Below, piece after piece: positions 33,843 through 41,415 of a stretch of DNA of 64,000 nt. Under the pieces are notes generated by a model, which did no database searches, was not told where the DNA came from, and worked only from the letters and a program-made list of their open reading frames with translations. Position numbers and translations under genes: made by a program. Numbering within the stretch: the first letter of the stretch is position 1; each line of letters opens with the position of its first letter. Source of the stretch: Actinomadura rifamycini DSM 43936 (lineage in GTDB: Bacteria; Actinomycetota; Actinomycetes; Streptosporangiales; Streptosporangiaceae); assembly GCF_000425065.1 (NCBI RefSeq), contig NZ_AULB01000017.1:62001-126000 (forward strand), read 5' to 3'.

Positions 33843-33870
33843 GACTGGTCTAGTCCGGACTAGACCAGTC
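33843..33870. promoter_or_regulatory. 28-bp perfect dre-like palindrome between nagE and nagA
   Basis: GACTGGTCTAGTCC followed at once by GGACTAGACCAGTC gives a perfect 28-bp inverted repeat. It can be read as two dre sites in head-to-head overlap. It sits 87 bases before the nagE start and 48 bases before the nagA start, so one operator complex can repress both directions. Confidence 0.85.
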
Positions 33871-33918
33871 GCCGGAGGCGACGACCAGCGATCACCGCGT
33901 CACGGAGAGTGCGCAGAG

Positions 33919-35076
33919 ATGTCACTACTGATCACGGCCGAAAGCATGATCACCACCCCTGCCGATGGTCCTACCCGCGTGCTCTCCCCGGGATACGTCC
34001 GGGTCGAGAACGGCCTGATCGCGGAGGTGGGCGAGGGCCGCCCGGACGGGACGCCCGACGTCGAGCTGCGCGACGGCCTGCTGGCCCCCGGCCTCGTCGA
34101 CCTCCAGGTGAACGGCTTCTTCGGGTACGACATGGTCGACGCCGACGAGGACGGCTGGCGGACGGTCGTGTCGCGCCTCCCCGAGACCGGCGTGACGTCG
34201 TTCCTCCCCACGTTCATCACCGCACCCGTCGCGACGCAGGCGGAGGCGCTGCGCCGCGTCCGCGAGCTGCTGCCCCGCCTCCCCGACGGCACGCGCGTCC
34301 TGGGCGTCCACCTGGAGGGCCCGTTCCTGTCGGAGAAGCGCAAGGGCGCGCACAATGCCGACTTCATCACCGACCCGTCGCCCGAGGCGATCGCGACGCT
34401 CCTCGAGACGGGCCTGGTCAAGCTGGTGACCCTCGCGCCCGAGCGCGCCGGGGCCCTCGACGCGGTCCGCGCGCTCACCGACGCGGGCGTCCTGGTCAGC
34501 GTCGGGCACAGCGACGCGACGGCCGAGCAGGTCGCCGCCGCCGCCGACGCGGGCGCCCGCAAGGTCACGCACATCTTCAACGCCCAGTCCGGCGTGCACC
34601 ACCGCGCCCCGGGCGTCGCCGCGCAGGCGCTGGTCGACGACCGGCTCAGCCCCGGGCTCATCCTCGACCTGCACCACGTGTCCGCGACGGCCGCGCGGCT
34701 CGTGTTCCGCGCCGCCGCCGGACGGACGGTCCTGGTCACCGACGCGGCGTCGTCCGCCGGGATGCCCCCCGGCACCTACGACCTCGGCGGCGAGCCGATC
34801 ACGATGCCCGCGGAGGGCCCGCCGCTGCGCGCCGACGGGACGATCGCGGGGTCGGGCCTGCGGCTGGACGACGCGGTCGGCAACGCGGTCGCGATCGGCG
34901 TCGACCCGGCCGCGGCCGTGGACGCCGCCACGCGCGTCCCCGCGGACCTGATCGGCCGCGCCGACCTCGGCCGCATCGCCCCCGGGGCGGTCGCGGACCT
35001 GGTGCACCTCGGCCCGGACCACCGGGCGCGTACGACCTGGATCAACGGGCAGAAAGTCTTCGGAGGGGATTCATGA
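33919..35076 (+). CDS. nagA: N-acetylglucosamine-6-phosphate deacetylase
   Basis: 385 residues. An amidohydrolase-fold enzyme: LLAPGLVDLQVNGFFGYD, LGVHLEGPFLSEKRKGAHN, with the metal Glu in HLEGPF, SVGHSDATAEQV, VTHIFNAQSGVHHRAPG (metal-binding His residues) and VLVTDAASSAGMPPGTY with the catalytic Asp. It hydrolyses GlcNAc-6-P, formed by PTS uptake or by the kinase at 41416, to GlcN-6-P and acetate. The stop overlaps the next start as ATGA. Control is by the dre palindrome just upstream. Confidence 0.95.
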   Translation: MSLLITAESMITTPADGPTRVLSPGYVRVENGLIAEVGEGRPDGTPDVELRDGLLAPGLVDLQVNGFFGYDMVDADEDGWRTVVSRLPETGVTSFLPTFITAPVATQAEALRRVRELLPRLPDGTRVLGVHLEGPFLSEKRKGAHNADFITDPSPEAIATLLETGLVKLVTLAPERAGALDAVRALTDAGVLVSVGHSDATAEQVAAAADAGARKVTHIFNAQSGVHHRAPGVAAQALVDDRLSPGLILDLHHVSATAARLVFRAAAGRTVLVTDAASSAGMPPGTYDLGGEPITMPAEGPPLRADGTIAGSGLRLDDAVGNAVAIGVDPAAAVDAATRVPADLIGRADLGRIAPGAVADLVHLGPDHRARTTWINGQKVFGGDS

Positions 35077-36113
35077 CCAGCCTCATGCGCGCCGAAATCG
35101 GCCAGCAGCCGGACGCGCTGCGCCGGACGATCGACGCGCTGCTGCCGCGCACCGCCGACATCGCGAAGCTGGCGGCGGAAACGCGGCAGGTGCTGTTCAT
35201 CGCGCGCGGCTCGTCGGACAACGCGGCCGTGTACGGGCGGTACCTGGTGGAGTCGCACGCGGGCCGGCTGGCGACGCTGGCCGCGCCGTCGATCGCGACG
35301 ACCTACCGGCGGAGGCTGGACCTGTCGGGCGTCCTCGCGGTCGCGATCAGCCAGTCCGGCAAGACCGAGGAGATCGTCGAGACGCTGGAGTGGGCCGCCG
35401 CCGGCGGCGCCCGCACCGTGGCGGTCACCAACGGCGAGGGCTCCCCGCTGGCGGAGGCCGCCGAGGTCGCGCTGATCACGCGGGCCGGCGACGAGAAGGC
35501 CGTCCCGGCGACCAAGACGTACACGACGCAGCTCGTGGCCCTGTCCGTCCTCGCGCTCGGCCTCGGCGCGGACGTCGCGGAGGACGACCTGCGCCGCGTC
35601 CCCGACGAGATCGCGGGGCTGATCGCGGCGACCGAGGCGGCCGAGGCGCTGCCGCGGATCGTGGACGACCTGGCGGGCGTCTCCGGGGCGGTCGTGTCCG
35701 GGCGGGGGATCGCGTTCGGCACCGCGCTGGAGCTCGCGCTGAAGATCAAGGAAGCGTGCTACCTGCACGCGATGGGCCTGTCGTACGCGGACCTGCTGCA
35801 CGGCCCGATCGCGGTCGTGGACGCGCGGACGCCCGCGCTGCTCGTCGCCGCCGACTCCGGCCCCACGCTGCCCGGGACGATCGCGCTCGCCGAGCGCGTG
35901 CGGGGCGCGGGGGCGCCCGCGTACGGCGTCGGCGGCGGTGCGGGCCTGGCCGGCGCGTGCACGGCGGCGCTCCCCGGCCCCGCCCTGCCCGAGTGGGTGG
36001 CGCCGCTGGGCCTGATCGTCCCCGGCCAGATCCTGGTCGAGAACCTGGCGCGCCGTCTCGGGCTCGACCCGGACGTGCCGCGCGGCCTCAACAAGGTGAC
36101 TCAGACGACCTGA
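35073..36113 (+). CDS. Double-SIS aldose-ketose isomerase, candidate glucosamine-6-phosphate deaminase (NagB-II type)
   Basis: 346 residues, overlapping nagA by 4 bases. Two SIS domains equivalent to the isomerase half of GlmS: FIARGSSDNAAVYGRYLVE, the phosphosugar loop ISQSGKTEEIVE, TRAGDEKAVPATKTYTTQL, then SGRGIAFGTALELALKIKE and LSYADLLHGPIAVV. The glutaminase domain of GlmS is missing. Alone, this half can convert GlcN-6-P to Fru-6-P and ammonia, and position directly after nagA supports that role. No classical NagB is in the window. An alternative is a ketose-forming isomerase for another amino sugar (AgaS-like). Confidence 0.82.
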   Translation: MTSLMRAEIGQQPDALRRTIDALLPRTADIAKLAAETRQVLFIARGSSDNAAVYGRYLVESHAGRLATLAAPSIATTYRRRLDLSGVLAVAISQSGKTEEIVETLEWAAAGGARTVAVTNGEGSPLAEAAEVALITRAGDEKAVPATKTYTTQLVALSVLALGLGADVAEDDLRRVPDEIAGLIAATEAAEALPRIVDDLAGVSGAVVSGRGIAFGTALELALKIKEACYLHAMGLSYADLLHGPIAVVDARTPALLVAADSGPTLPGTIALAERVRGAGAPAYGVGGGAGLAGACTAALPGPALPEWVAPLGLIVPGQILVENLARRLGLDPDVPRGLNKVTQTT

Positions 36114-36180
36114 GCCACCGGCACCCCTGAAGACCCCTTCACCAGAGGGTCCAGCCCACCCCGGACCGAGGAGAGACGAC

Positions 36181-36414
36181 ATGGACAAGGCCGAGGCGAT
36201 CGTCGCCGCGCTGGGCGGCGCCGACAACATCGAGGAGATCGAGCCGTGCGCGACGCGGCTGCGCACGGAGGTCTCCGACCCCGGCAAGGTCGACGAGGCG
36301 GCGCTGAAGGCGGCCGGCGCGTTCGGCGTGATGAAGAGCGGCACGGTCGTGCAGGTCGTGGTGGGGCCGGAGGCCGACACGATCGCCAGCGACATCGAGG
36401 ACATCCTCGACTGA
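36181..36414 (+). CDS. nagF: PTS EIIB component (glucose/GlcNAc family, free-standing)
   Basis: 77 residues: DKAEAIVAALGGADNIEEI then EPCATRLR with the phospho-acceptor Cys23, VSDPGKVDEAALKAAGAFGVM and VVQVVVGPEADTIASDI. This is a complete IIB domain as a separate protein. It takes phosphate from the IIA at 36470 and passes it to sugar in the IIC channel. As the only IIB in the window it probably serves both NagE copies. The 67-base gap from the SIS gene carries GAGGAGAG before the ATG. Confidence 0.93.
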   Translation: MDKAEAIVAALGGADNIEEIEPCATRLRTEVSDPGKVDEAALKAAGAFGVMKSGTVVQVVVGPEADTIASDIEDILD

Positions 36415-36469
36415 CGCGTCCCGGCGAAGGCGGAACGAGCGAGGCTGAACGAACGACAAGGGGCCCCAC

Positions 36470-36919
36470 ATGACCCGAGTACTGTCCCCGGTGTCCGGCC
36501 GCGCCGTCGGCCTGGCCGGGGTGCCCGACCCGGTGTTCGCGCAGGCGATGGTCGGACCGGGCACCGCGGTCGATCCCGAGCGCGGCCCCGGCCAGGCGAT
36601 CGCCCCCGTCACCGGGAAGATCGTGAAGATGCACCCCCACGCGTACGTCGTGGTGGACGCCGAGGGCCACGGCGTCCTCGTGCATCTCGGCATCGACACC
36701 GTCAAGCTGAAGGGCGAGGGCTTCGAGCTGCTCGCCGCCGAGGGCGACGAGGTGACCGCCGGGCAGCCGCTGGTCGGCTGGAACCCGGCGGTGATCGAGG
36801 CGGGCGGCCGCTCCCCGGTCTGCGCCGTGGTGGCGCTGGACGCGGGCGACGGCGCGCTGTCGGACGTCGTGGAGACCGGCGAGGTGGCGAAGGGGGCCGA
36901 GCTCTTCACATGGCGGTAG
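36470..36919 (+). CDS. crr: PTS EIIA component (Crr/glucose type)
   Basis: 149 residues. Aligned by eye to E. coli IIA-Glc, the two active histidines are His57 in MHPHAYVVVD and His72 in VLVHLGIDTVKLKGEGF, the latter the phospho-acceptor. SPVSGRAVGLAGVPDPVFAQAMVGPG is the usual N-terminus. It relays phosphate from HPr to the IIB. In streptomycetes Crr also influences carbon regulation. The last ten bases overlap the following HAD gene. Confidence 0.95.
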   Translation: MTRVLSPVSGRAVGLAGVPDPVFAQAMVGPGTAVDPERGPGQAIAPVTGKIVKMHPHAYVVVDAEGHGVLVHLGIDTVKLKGEGFELLAAEGDEVTAGQPLVGWNPAVIEAGGRSPVCAVVALDAGDGALSDVVETGEVAKGAELFTWR

Positions 36920-37593
36920 AGATCCCGCTCCGCGCCGCGGTGTTCGACCTCGACGGCACGCTGATCGACAGCGAGCCCCGCAACCGCGTCATGTGGCGGA
37001 AGCTGTTCGCGTCGCACGGCGTCCCGCACGACGAGGCGCTGATCGCGTCGTTCGCGGGGCGCCGCGGCCTGGAGGTGCTGACCGACCTGCTGCACCTGTT
37101 CCCGGGCCGGACGGCCGAGGAGCTGTTCGATGAGGCGGTCTCCTACGAGTCGCTGCCCGGGATGCCGCCGCCCGCGCCCGTCGCGGGGGCGGTCGAGCTC
37201 GTCCGGGCGATGGCGGGCGCGGGGCTGCCGCTGGCCGTCGTGACGTCCGGGCAGCGCGGGTACGCCGAGGGGCTGCTGGACTTCCTCGGCATCCGCGACC
37301 TGCTGGACATCGTGCTGACCGCCGGGGACGTCGCGACCGGCAAGCCGCACCCGGAGGGGTACCTGGCGGCGGCCCGCGACCTCGGGGTGCCGCCGGGCGC
37401 GGCGATCGGCTTCGAGGACGCCCCGGCCGGCGTCGCGGCGGTCAAGGCCGCGGGGATGACCTGCGTCGGCATCACCACGACCCAGCCGGCCGCGGCGCTC
37501 GCCGCGGCCGACCACGTGGTCGCCGACCTGGAACGAGTGAACGTCGCGCCGGGGCCCGCGCTGCGCGTGCCGGCCGCCGGCGCGCGAACGTGA
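36910..37593 (+). CDS. HAD-family sugar phosphatase/phosphoglucomutase-like protein
   Basis: 227 residues. Subfamily IA HAD: motif I FDLDGTLIDSEP (Asp13 nucleophile, Asp15), a helical cap (about 20-90), motif II VVTSGQRGY, motif III Lys in ATGKPHPEGYL and motif IV GFEDAPAGVAAVKAAG. The closest pattern is beta-phosphoglucomutase/sugar-phosphatase proteins. Located inside a PTS operon and overlapping crr, it may dephosphorylate sugar phosphates that accumulate (including GlcNAc-6-P or GlcN-6-P). That is inference; the substrate is not readable from sequence. Confidence 0.85.
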   Translation: MAVEIPLRAAVFDLDGTLIDSEPRNRVMWRKLFASHGVPHDEALIASFAGRRGLEVLTDLLHLFPGRTAEELFDEAVSYESLPGMPPPAPVAGAVELVRAMAGAGLPLAVVTSGQRGYAEGLLDFLGIRDLLDIVLTAGDVATGKPHPEGYLAAARDLGVPPGAAIGFEDAPAGVAAVKAAGMTCVGITTTQPAAALAAADHVVADLERVNVAPGPALRVPAAGART

Positions 37594-37641
37594 TGACCGC
37601 GCGACCCGAAAGGAACGAGGCGTTCCGGTGAGGAGTGTGCT

Positions 37642-37914
37642 GTGAGCGAGCGCAATGTGAGGATCGAGTCGAAGGTGGGCCTGCACGCGCGTCCCGCCGC
37701 GCTGTTCGTGCAGACCGCGGCGAAGGCCCCCATGAACGTGACCGTCGCCAAGCGCGGCGGCGACCCGGTGAACGCCAAGAGCATCCTCGCGGTGCTGGGC
37801 CTGGACGCCCGGCACGGCGAGGAGGTCGTGATCTCCGCCGAGGGGGAGGACGCCGACGCGCTGCTCGACAGCCTGGAGGCGCTCCTGTCCACGCCGGAGC
37901 CGGAAGGTGCCTGA
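37642..37914 (+). CDS. ptsH: Phosphocarrier protein HPr
   Basis: 90 residues, GTG start. Phospho-acceptor His15 lies in KVGLHARPAALFV, and the second motif AKRGGDPVNAKSILAVLGL includes the regulatory-serine region (AKSILAV). HPr takes phosphate from Enzyme I and gives it to IIA components. The end overlaps ptsI by 8 bases. The C-terminal ending STPEPEGA is slightly extended. Confidence 0.96.
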   Translation: MSERNVRIESKVGLHARPAALFVQTAAKAPMNVTVAKRGGDPVNAKSILAVLGLDARHGEEVVISAEGEDADALLDSLEALLSTPEPEGA

Positions 37915-39601
37915 GGGCGCGCCCGGCGCGCTGCGGGGCGCGGGCGTCAGCCCGGGTGTCGGGTTCGGCCCGGTCCGCGGCATCGCCGGCGCGGTGCCGG
38001 AACCGGACGCCGGGGCGCGGCACGGGGGCGACGCGGAGGCCGAGAACGCGGTCGCCCTCGGCGCGCTCGAAGCCGTCGCCGCCGACCTGGAGGAGCGGGG
38101 CGCCCGCGCCGCCGAGGCCGGCAACACCGACGGGCGGGACGTGCTGAACGCGCAGGCGCTCATGGCCCGCGACCCGGGCCTCGCCGACGGCGTCCGCGCC
38201 AAGACCGGCGAGGGGACGGCCGCCGCCCGCGCGGTGTTCGAGGCGTTCGGCGTCTACCGGGAGGTGCTCGCGGGCGCGGGCGACTACCTCGCCGCCCGCG
38301 TCACCGACCTGGACGACATCCGGGACCGGACGATCGCGCGGCTGCTGGGGCTCCCGATGCCGGGGGTGCCGGAGTCGGACGAGCCGTTCGTGCTCGTCGC
38401 CCGCGACCTGGCGCCCGCCGACACCGCCGTCCTCGACCCCGCGCGGGTCGTCGCGTTCGTGACGGAGGAGGGCGGCCCGACCAGCCACACCGCGATCATC
38501 GCCCGGACGATGGGCGTGCCCGCCGTCGTGGCCCTGCCGGGCGCGACGGAACTGGCCGACGGCACCCCGGTGCTCGTCGACGGCGCCGCGGGCACCGTCC
38601 GTCCGGACCCGTCCGACGACGAGGTCGCCGCCGCCCGCGCCGCCGCGGCGGCCCGCGCGTCCGCGCTGGCCGAGTCGTCCGGGCCGGGGGCGACGAAGGA
38701 CGGGCACCGGGTGCCGCTGCTGGCGAACATCGGCGGCCCGAAGGACGTGGAGGCGGCGGTCGCGAACGGCGCCGAGGGCGTCGGCCTGTACCGCACCGAG
38801 TTCCTGTTCCTCGACCGGGCGGCGCCGCCGTCCGACGCCGAGCAGGAGGAGGCGTACCGGAAGGTGCTGGAGGCGTTCCCGGAGGGCCGCGTGGTCGTCC
38901 GGACGCTGGACGCCGGCGCCGACAAGCCCCTCGCGTTCCTGCCGCCGCCCGGCGAGGAGCCGAACCCGGCGCTCGGCGAGCGGGGCCTGCGGATGTCGCT
39001 GCGGCACCCCGACGTGCTCGCCGCGCAGCTGCGCGCGCTCGCCCGCGCGTCCACCGGGACGACCGCGAAGCTGCAGGTCATGGCGCCGATGGTGACGGAC
39101 GCGGCGGAGGCGGCGTTCTTCGCCCGCGAGTGCGGCAAGGCCGGCATCGAGGTCCCCGGCGTCATGATCGAGGTGCCCGCCGCCGCGCTGCGGGCCCGCG
39201 ACCTGGCGTCCGAGGTCGCGTTCTTCAGCGTCGGCACCAACGACCTGACGCAGTACGCGTGCGCCGCCGACCGGCAGATCGGCGGCCTCGCCCACCTCCA
39301 GGACCCGTGGCAGCCCGCCGTCCTCGACCTGGTCGCCCCGGCGGCCGGCGCGGGCGTCCCGTGCGGGGTGTGCGGGGAGGCCGCGGGCGACCCGGCGCTC
39401 GCCTGCGTGCTGGTCGGGCTCGGCGTGACGTCGCTGTCGATGAGCGCGCCGTCCCTGCCGCTGGTGCGGGCCGCGCTGGCCCGGCACACCCTCGACCAGT
39501 GCCGGGAGGCCGCCGCGGCGGCGCGCACCGGGCGCACCGCGGCGCAGGCGCGCGACCTGGCCCGCGGACTCCTCCCCGGACTGGACGAGCTGGGCATCTG
39601 A
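37907..39601 (+). CDS. ptsI: PTS Enzyme I (phosphoenolpyruvate-protein phosphotransferase)
   Basis: 564 residues, GTG start inside the end of ptsH. N-terminal swivelling domain with GAGVSPGVGFGPVRG, NAQALMARDPGL, active-site His194 in EGGPTSHTAIIARTMG, then the PEP-binding barrel: GLYRTEFLFLDR, VVVRTLDAGADKPLAFL, GERGLRMSL, VMIEVPAAAL, FFSVGTNDLTQY and the catalytic Cys in CGVCGEAAGD. It starts the phosphate relay from PEP to HPr. Having the general PTS proteins beside sugar-specific IIC/IIB/IIA and dasR in one region is uncommon compared with S. coelicolor, where they are scattered. Confidence 0.96.
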   Translation: MPEGAPGALRGAGVSPGVGFGPVRGIAGAVPEPDAGARHGGDAEAENAVALGALEAVAADLEERGARAAEAGNTDGRDVLNAQALMARDPGLADGVRAKTGEGTAAARAVFEAFGVYREVLAGAGDYLAARVTDLDDIRDRTIARLLGLPMPGVPESDEPFVLVARDLAPADTAVLDPARVVAFVTEEGGPTSHTAIIARTMGVPAVVALPGATELADGTPVLVDGAAGTVRPDPSDDEVAAARAAAAARASALAESSGPGATKDGHRVPLLANIGGPKDVEAAVANGAEGVGLYRTEFLFLDRAAPPSDAEQEEAYRKVLEAFPEGRVVVRTLDAGADKPLAFLPPPGEEPNPALGERGLRMSLRHPDVLAAQLRALARASTGTTAKLQVMAPMVTDAAEAAFFARECGKAGIEVPGVMIEVPAAALRARDLASEVAFFSVGTNDLTQYACAADRQIGGLAHLQDPWQPAVLDLVAPAAGAGVPCGVCGEAAGDPALACVLVGLGVTSLSMSAPSLPLVRAALARHTLDQCREAAAAARTGRTAAQARDLARGLLPGLDELGI

Positions 39602-39632
39602 GGTTCCGCGTGCCGCATGTGCCGCACGTGTT

Positions 39633-39662
39633 CGGCCGCCGGGGCGCCCGCCCCGGCGGCCG
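39633..39662. terminator. Terminator between ptsI and the convergent NagZ-like gene
   Basis: CGGCCGCCGGGGCG pairs perfectly with CGCCCCGGCGGCCG (14 bp) with two bases between the arms. It begins 31 bases after the ptsI stop and serves both converging genes. Confidence 0.8.
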
Positions 39663-39680
39663 TCGCCGTTCCGGGGCGTC

Positions 39681-41324
39681 CTAGCCGTAGGCCAGCCCGT
39701 GCCCGACCGGCTGGCCGCCGGCCGGGACCGGGAGCTTGCCGGTCGGGTTCGCGGTGCCCGCGAGCACCCGCGCGAGGCCCCGCAGCGACTCCGTCCCGGA
39801 CGAGTACGCGGCCACCGCGGCGGCGGCGCCGCCCGCCGAGTCCAGGTCGTAGGGGCTGCCGAGCGCGGCCACGACCACCGGCTTCCCGCCGAGCGCCCGC
39901 ACCCGCGCGGCCGTCGCCGCGCCGGCGTCGTCCGTGGTCAGCACCGTCACGTCCGCCGAGCCGGGCGCCGCCGTCCGGACGCCCTGGGCGCGCAGCGCGC
40001 CCGCGAGCGCCTCGGCCTTCGGCCCGGTCACCGCGACCGTCCGCCCCTTCAGCGGCAGCACGCCGCCCTTGTTCACGACGACCGTGACCGCCCGCTCCGC
40101 GACCTGCCGCGCGGTCGCCTCGTGCTGCGGGCCGCCCACGACCGACGCGGCCTTCGCCGGGTCGGCCTGCGCCTGCCCGAACAGCCCGCGGCGCTGCTTG
40201 AGCCGCAGGATCCGGGTGACCGACGCGTCCAGCCGCTGCTCGGTGATCTTCCCGGACCGGACGGCCGCCACCACCGCCCCGTGCGCCTCCGGCAGGTCCG
40301 GCGGCATCAGGAGCTGGTCGGCGCCCGCCTGGACGGCCCGCACCGCGACGGCCCCGTCGCCGTACTTCGTCCGGACGCCCTCCATCCGCAGCGAGTCGGT
40401 CGTGATCACGCCGTCGTAGCCGAGCCGCTCGCGCAGCAGCCCGGTCAGCACGTTCCGCGACAGCGTCGCCGGGTCGCCCGAGCCGTCCAGCTTCGGCACC
40501 TCGATGTGCGCCGTCATGATCGCGTCGACCCCGGCGGCGATGGCGGCCTCGAACGGCGGCGCGTCGACCTTCCGCCACGTGTCCGGGTCGTGCCCGATCA
40601 CCGGCAGGCCCGTGTGGCTGTCGGTCGCGGTGTCGCCGTGGCCCGGGAAGTGCTTGGCGACGGCCGCGACGCCCGCGTCCTGGTAGCCCCGGACGGCCCC
40701 GGTCACCATCCGCGACACCCGCGCCGGGTCGGACCCGAAGGAGCGGACGCCGATGACGGGGTTCCGCGGGTTCACGTTGACGTCCGCGACGGGCGCGTAG
40801 TCGAGGTTGATCCCGACGGCGCGCAGCTCGGCGCCCGTGACGCGCGCCGCGGCGCGGGCCTGCGCCGGGTCGGCCGTCGCGCCCAGCGCCATGTTGCCGG
40901 GGAACCGGGTGATGAACGGGGTGCGGGTGACGATGCCCTGCTCCTCGTCCACGCCCAGCACCAGCGGGATCTTCGACGCCTTCTGCAGCGCGTTCGACTG
41001 CGCGGCCGTCTCCTCCGGGGAGCCGAAGTTCTCCGGGAAGTAGATCAGCCCGCCCACGTGGTACCGGCGGATCGTGCGCAGCGCGTCGGCGCGGCTCGCG
41101 AACGTCGGGACGAACAGCTGCCCGACCTTCTCCCGCACGCTCATCTTCGCGACGTGCCCGGGGATCCAGGCGTCCGGCGGCGGTGCGGACGGGCGCGCCG
41201 GCGCGGACGCGTCCGCCCCGCCGCGCCCGTCCGTCCGGCCGTCGCCGTCACTGCACCCGGCCAGCGCCGACGCGCCGAGCGCGAGCGCCGCCGCGAGCGC
41301 GAGCGGAATCCGTGGAATGCGCAC
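39681..41324 (-). CDS. nagZ: Lipoprotein GH3 beta-N-acetylhexosaminidase (NagZ-like)
   Basis: 547 residues from GTG 41324. The signal VRIPRIPLALAAALALGASALAGC has a good LAGC lipobox (Cys24), so the enzyme is anchored outside the membrane. GH3 domain (about 60-370): REKVGQLFVPTF, GVDEEQGIVTR, NLDYAPVADVNVNPRNPVIG, the NagZ motif KHFPGHGDTATDSHTG with the acid/base His-Asp pair, and the nucleophile in ITTDSLRMEGV. A C-terminal alpha/beta sandwich domain (about 390-547) follows. NagZ enzymes remove terminal GlcNAc from muropeptides; an extracellular form with the C-terminal domain is the Gram-positive type. It supplies GlcNAc to the neighbouring PTS and MurNAc to MurQ. Confidence 0.92.
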   Translation of the reverse strand: MRIPRIPLALAAALALGASALAGCSDGDGRTDGRGGADASAPARPSAPPPDAWIPGHVAKMSVREKVGQLFVPTFASRADALRTIRRYHVGGLIYFPENFGSPEETAAQSNALQKASKIPLVLGVDEEQGIVTRTPFITRFPGNMALGATADPAQARAAARVTGAELRAVGINLDYAPVADVNVNPRNPVIGVRSFGSDPARVSRMVTGAVRGYQDAGVAAVAKHFPGHGDTATDSHTGLPVIGHDPDTWRKVDAPPFEAAIAAGVDAIMTAHIEVPKLDGSGDPATLSRNVLTGLLRERLGYDGVITTDSLRMEGVRTKYGDGAVAVRAVQAGADQLLMPPDLPEAHGAVVAAVRSGKITEQRLDASVTRILRLKQRRGLFGQAQADPAKAASVVGGPQHEATARQVAERAVTVVVNKGGVLPLKGRTVAVTGPKAEALAGALRAQGVRTAAPGSADVTVLTTDDAGAATAARVRALGGKPVVVAALGSPYDLDSAGGAAAAVAAYSSGTESLRGLARVLAGTANPTGKLPVPAGGQPVGHGLAYG

Positions 41325-41415
41325 CTGACCATGCCCCCCGACGTGGTCTGCGGTTCGATCGTCGTCACAGGGTAGCCGCGGCGCGGAGATGCGACGGGAC
41401 ATGGCGGGGAACCCA

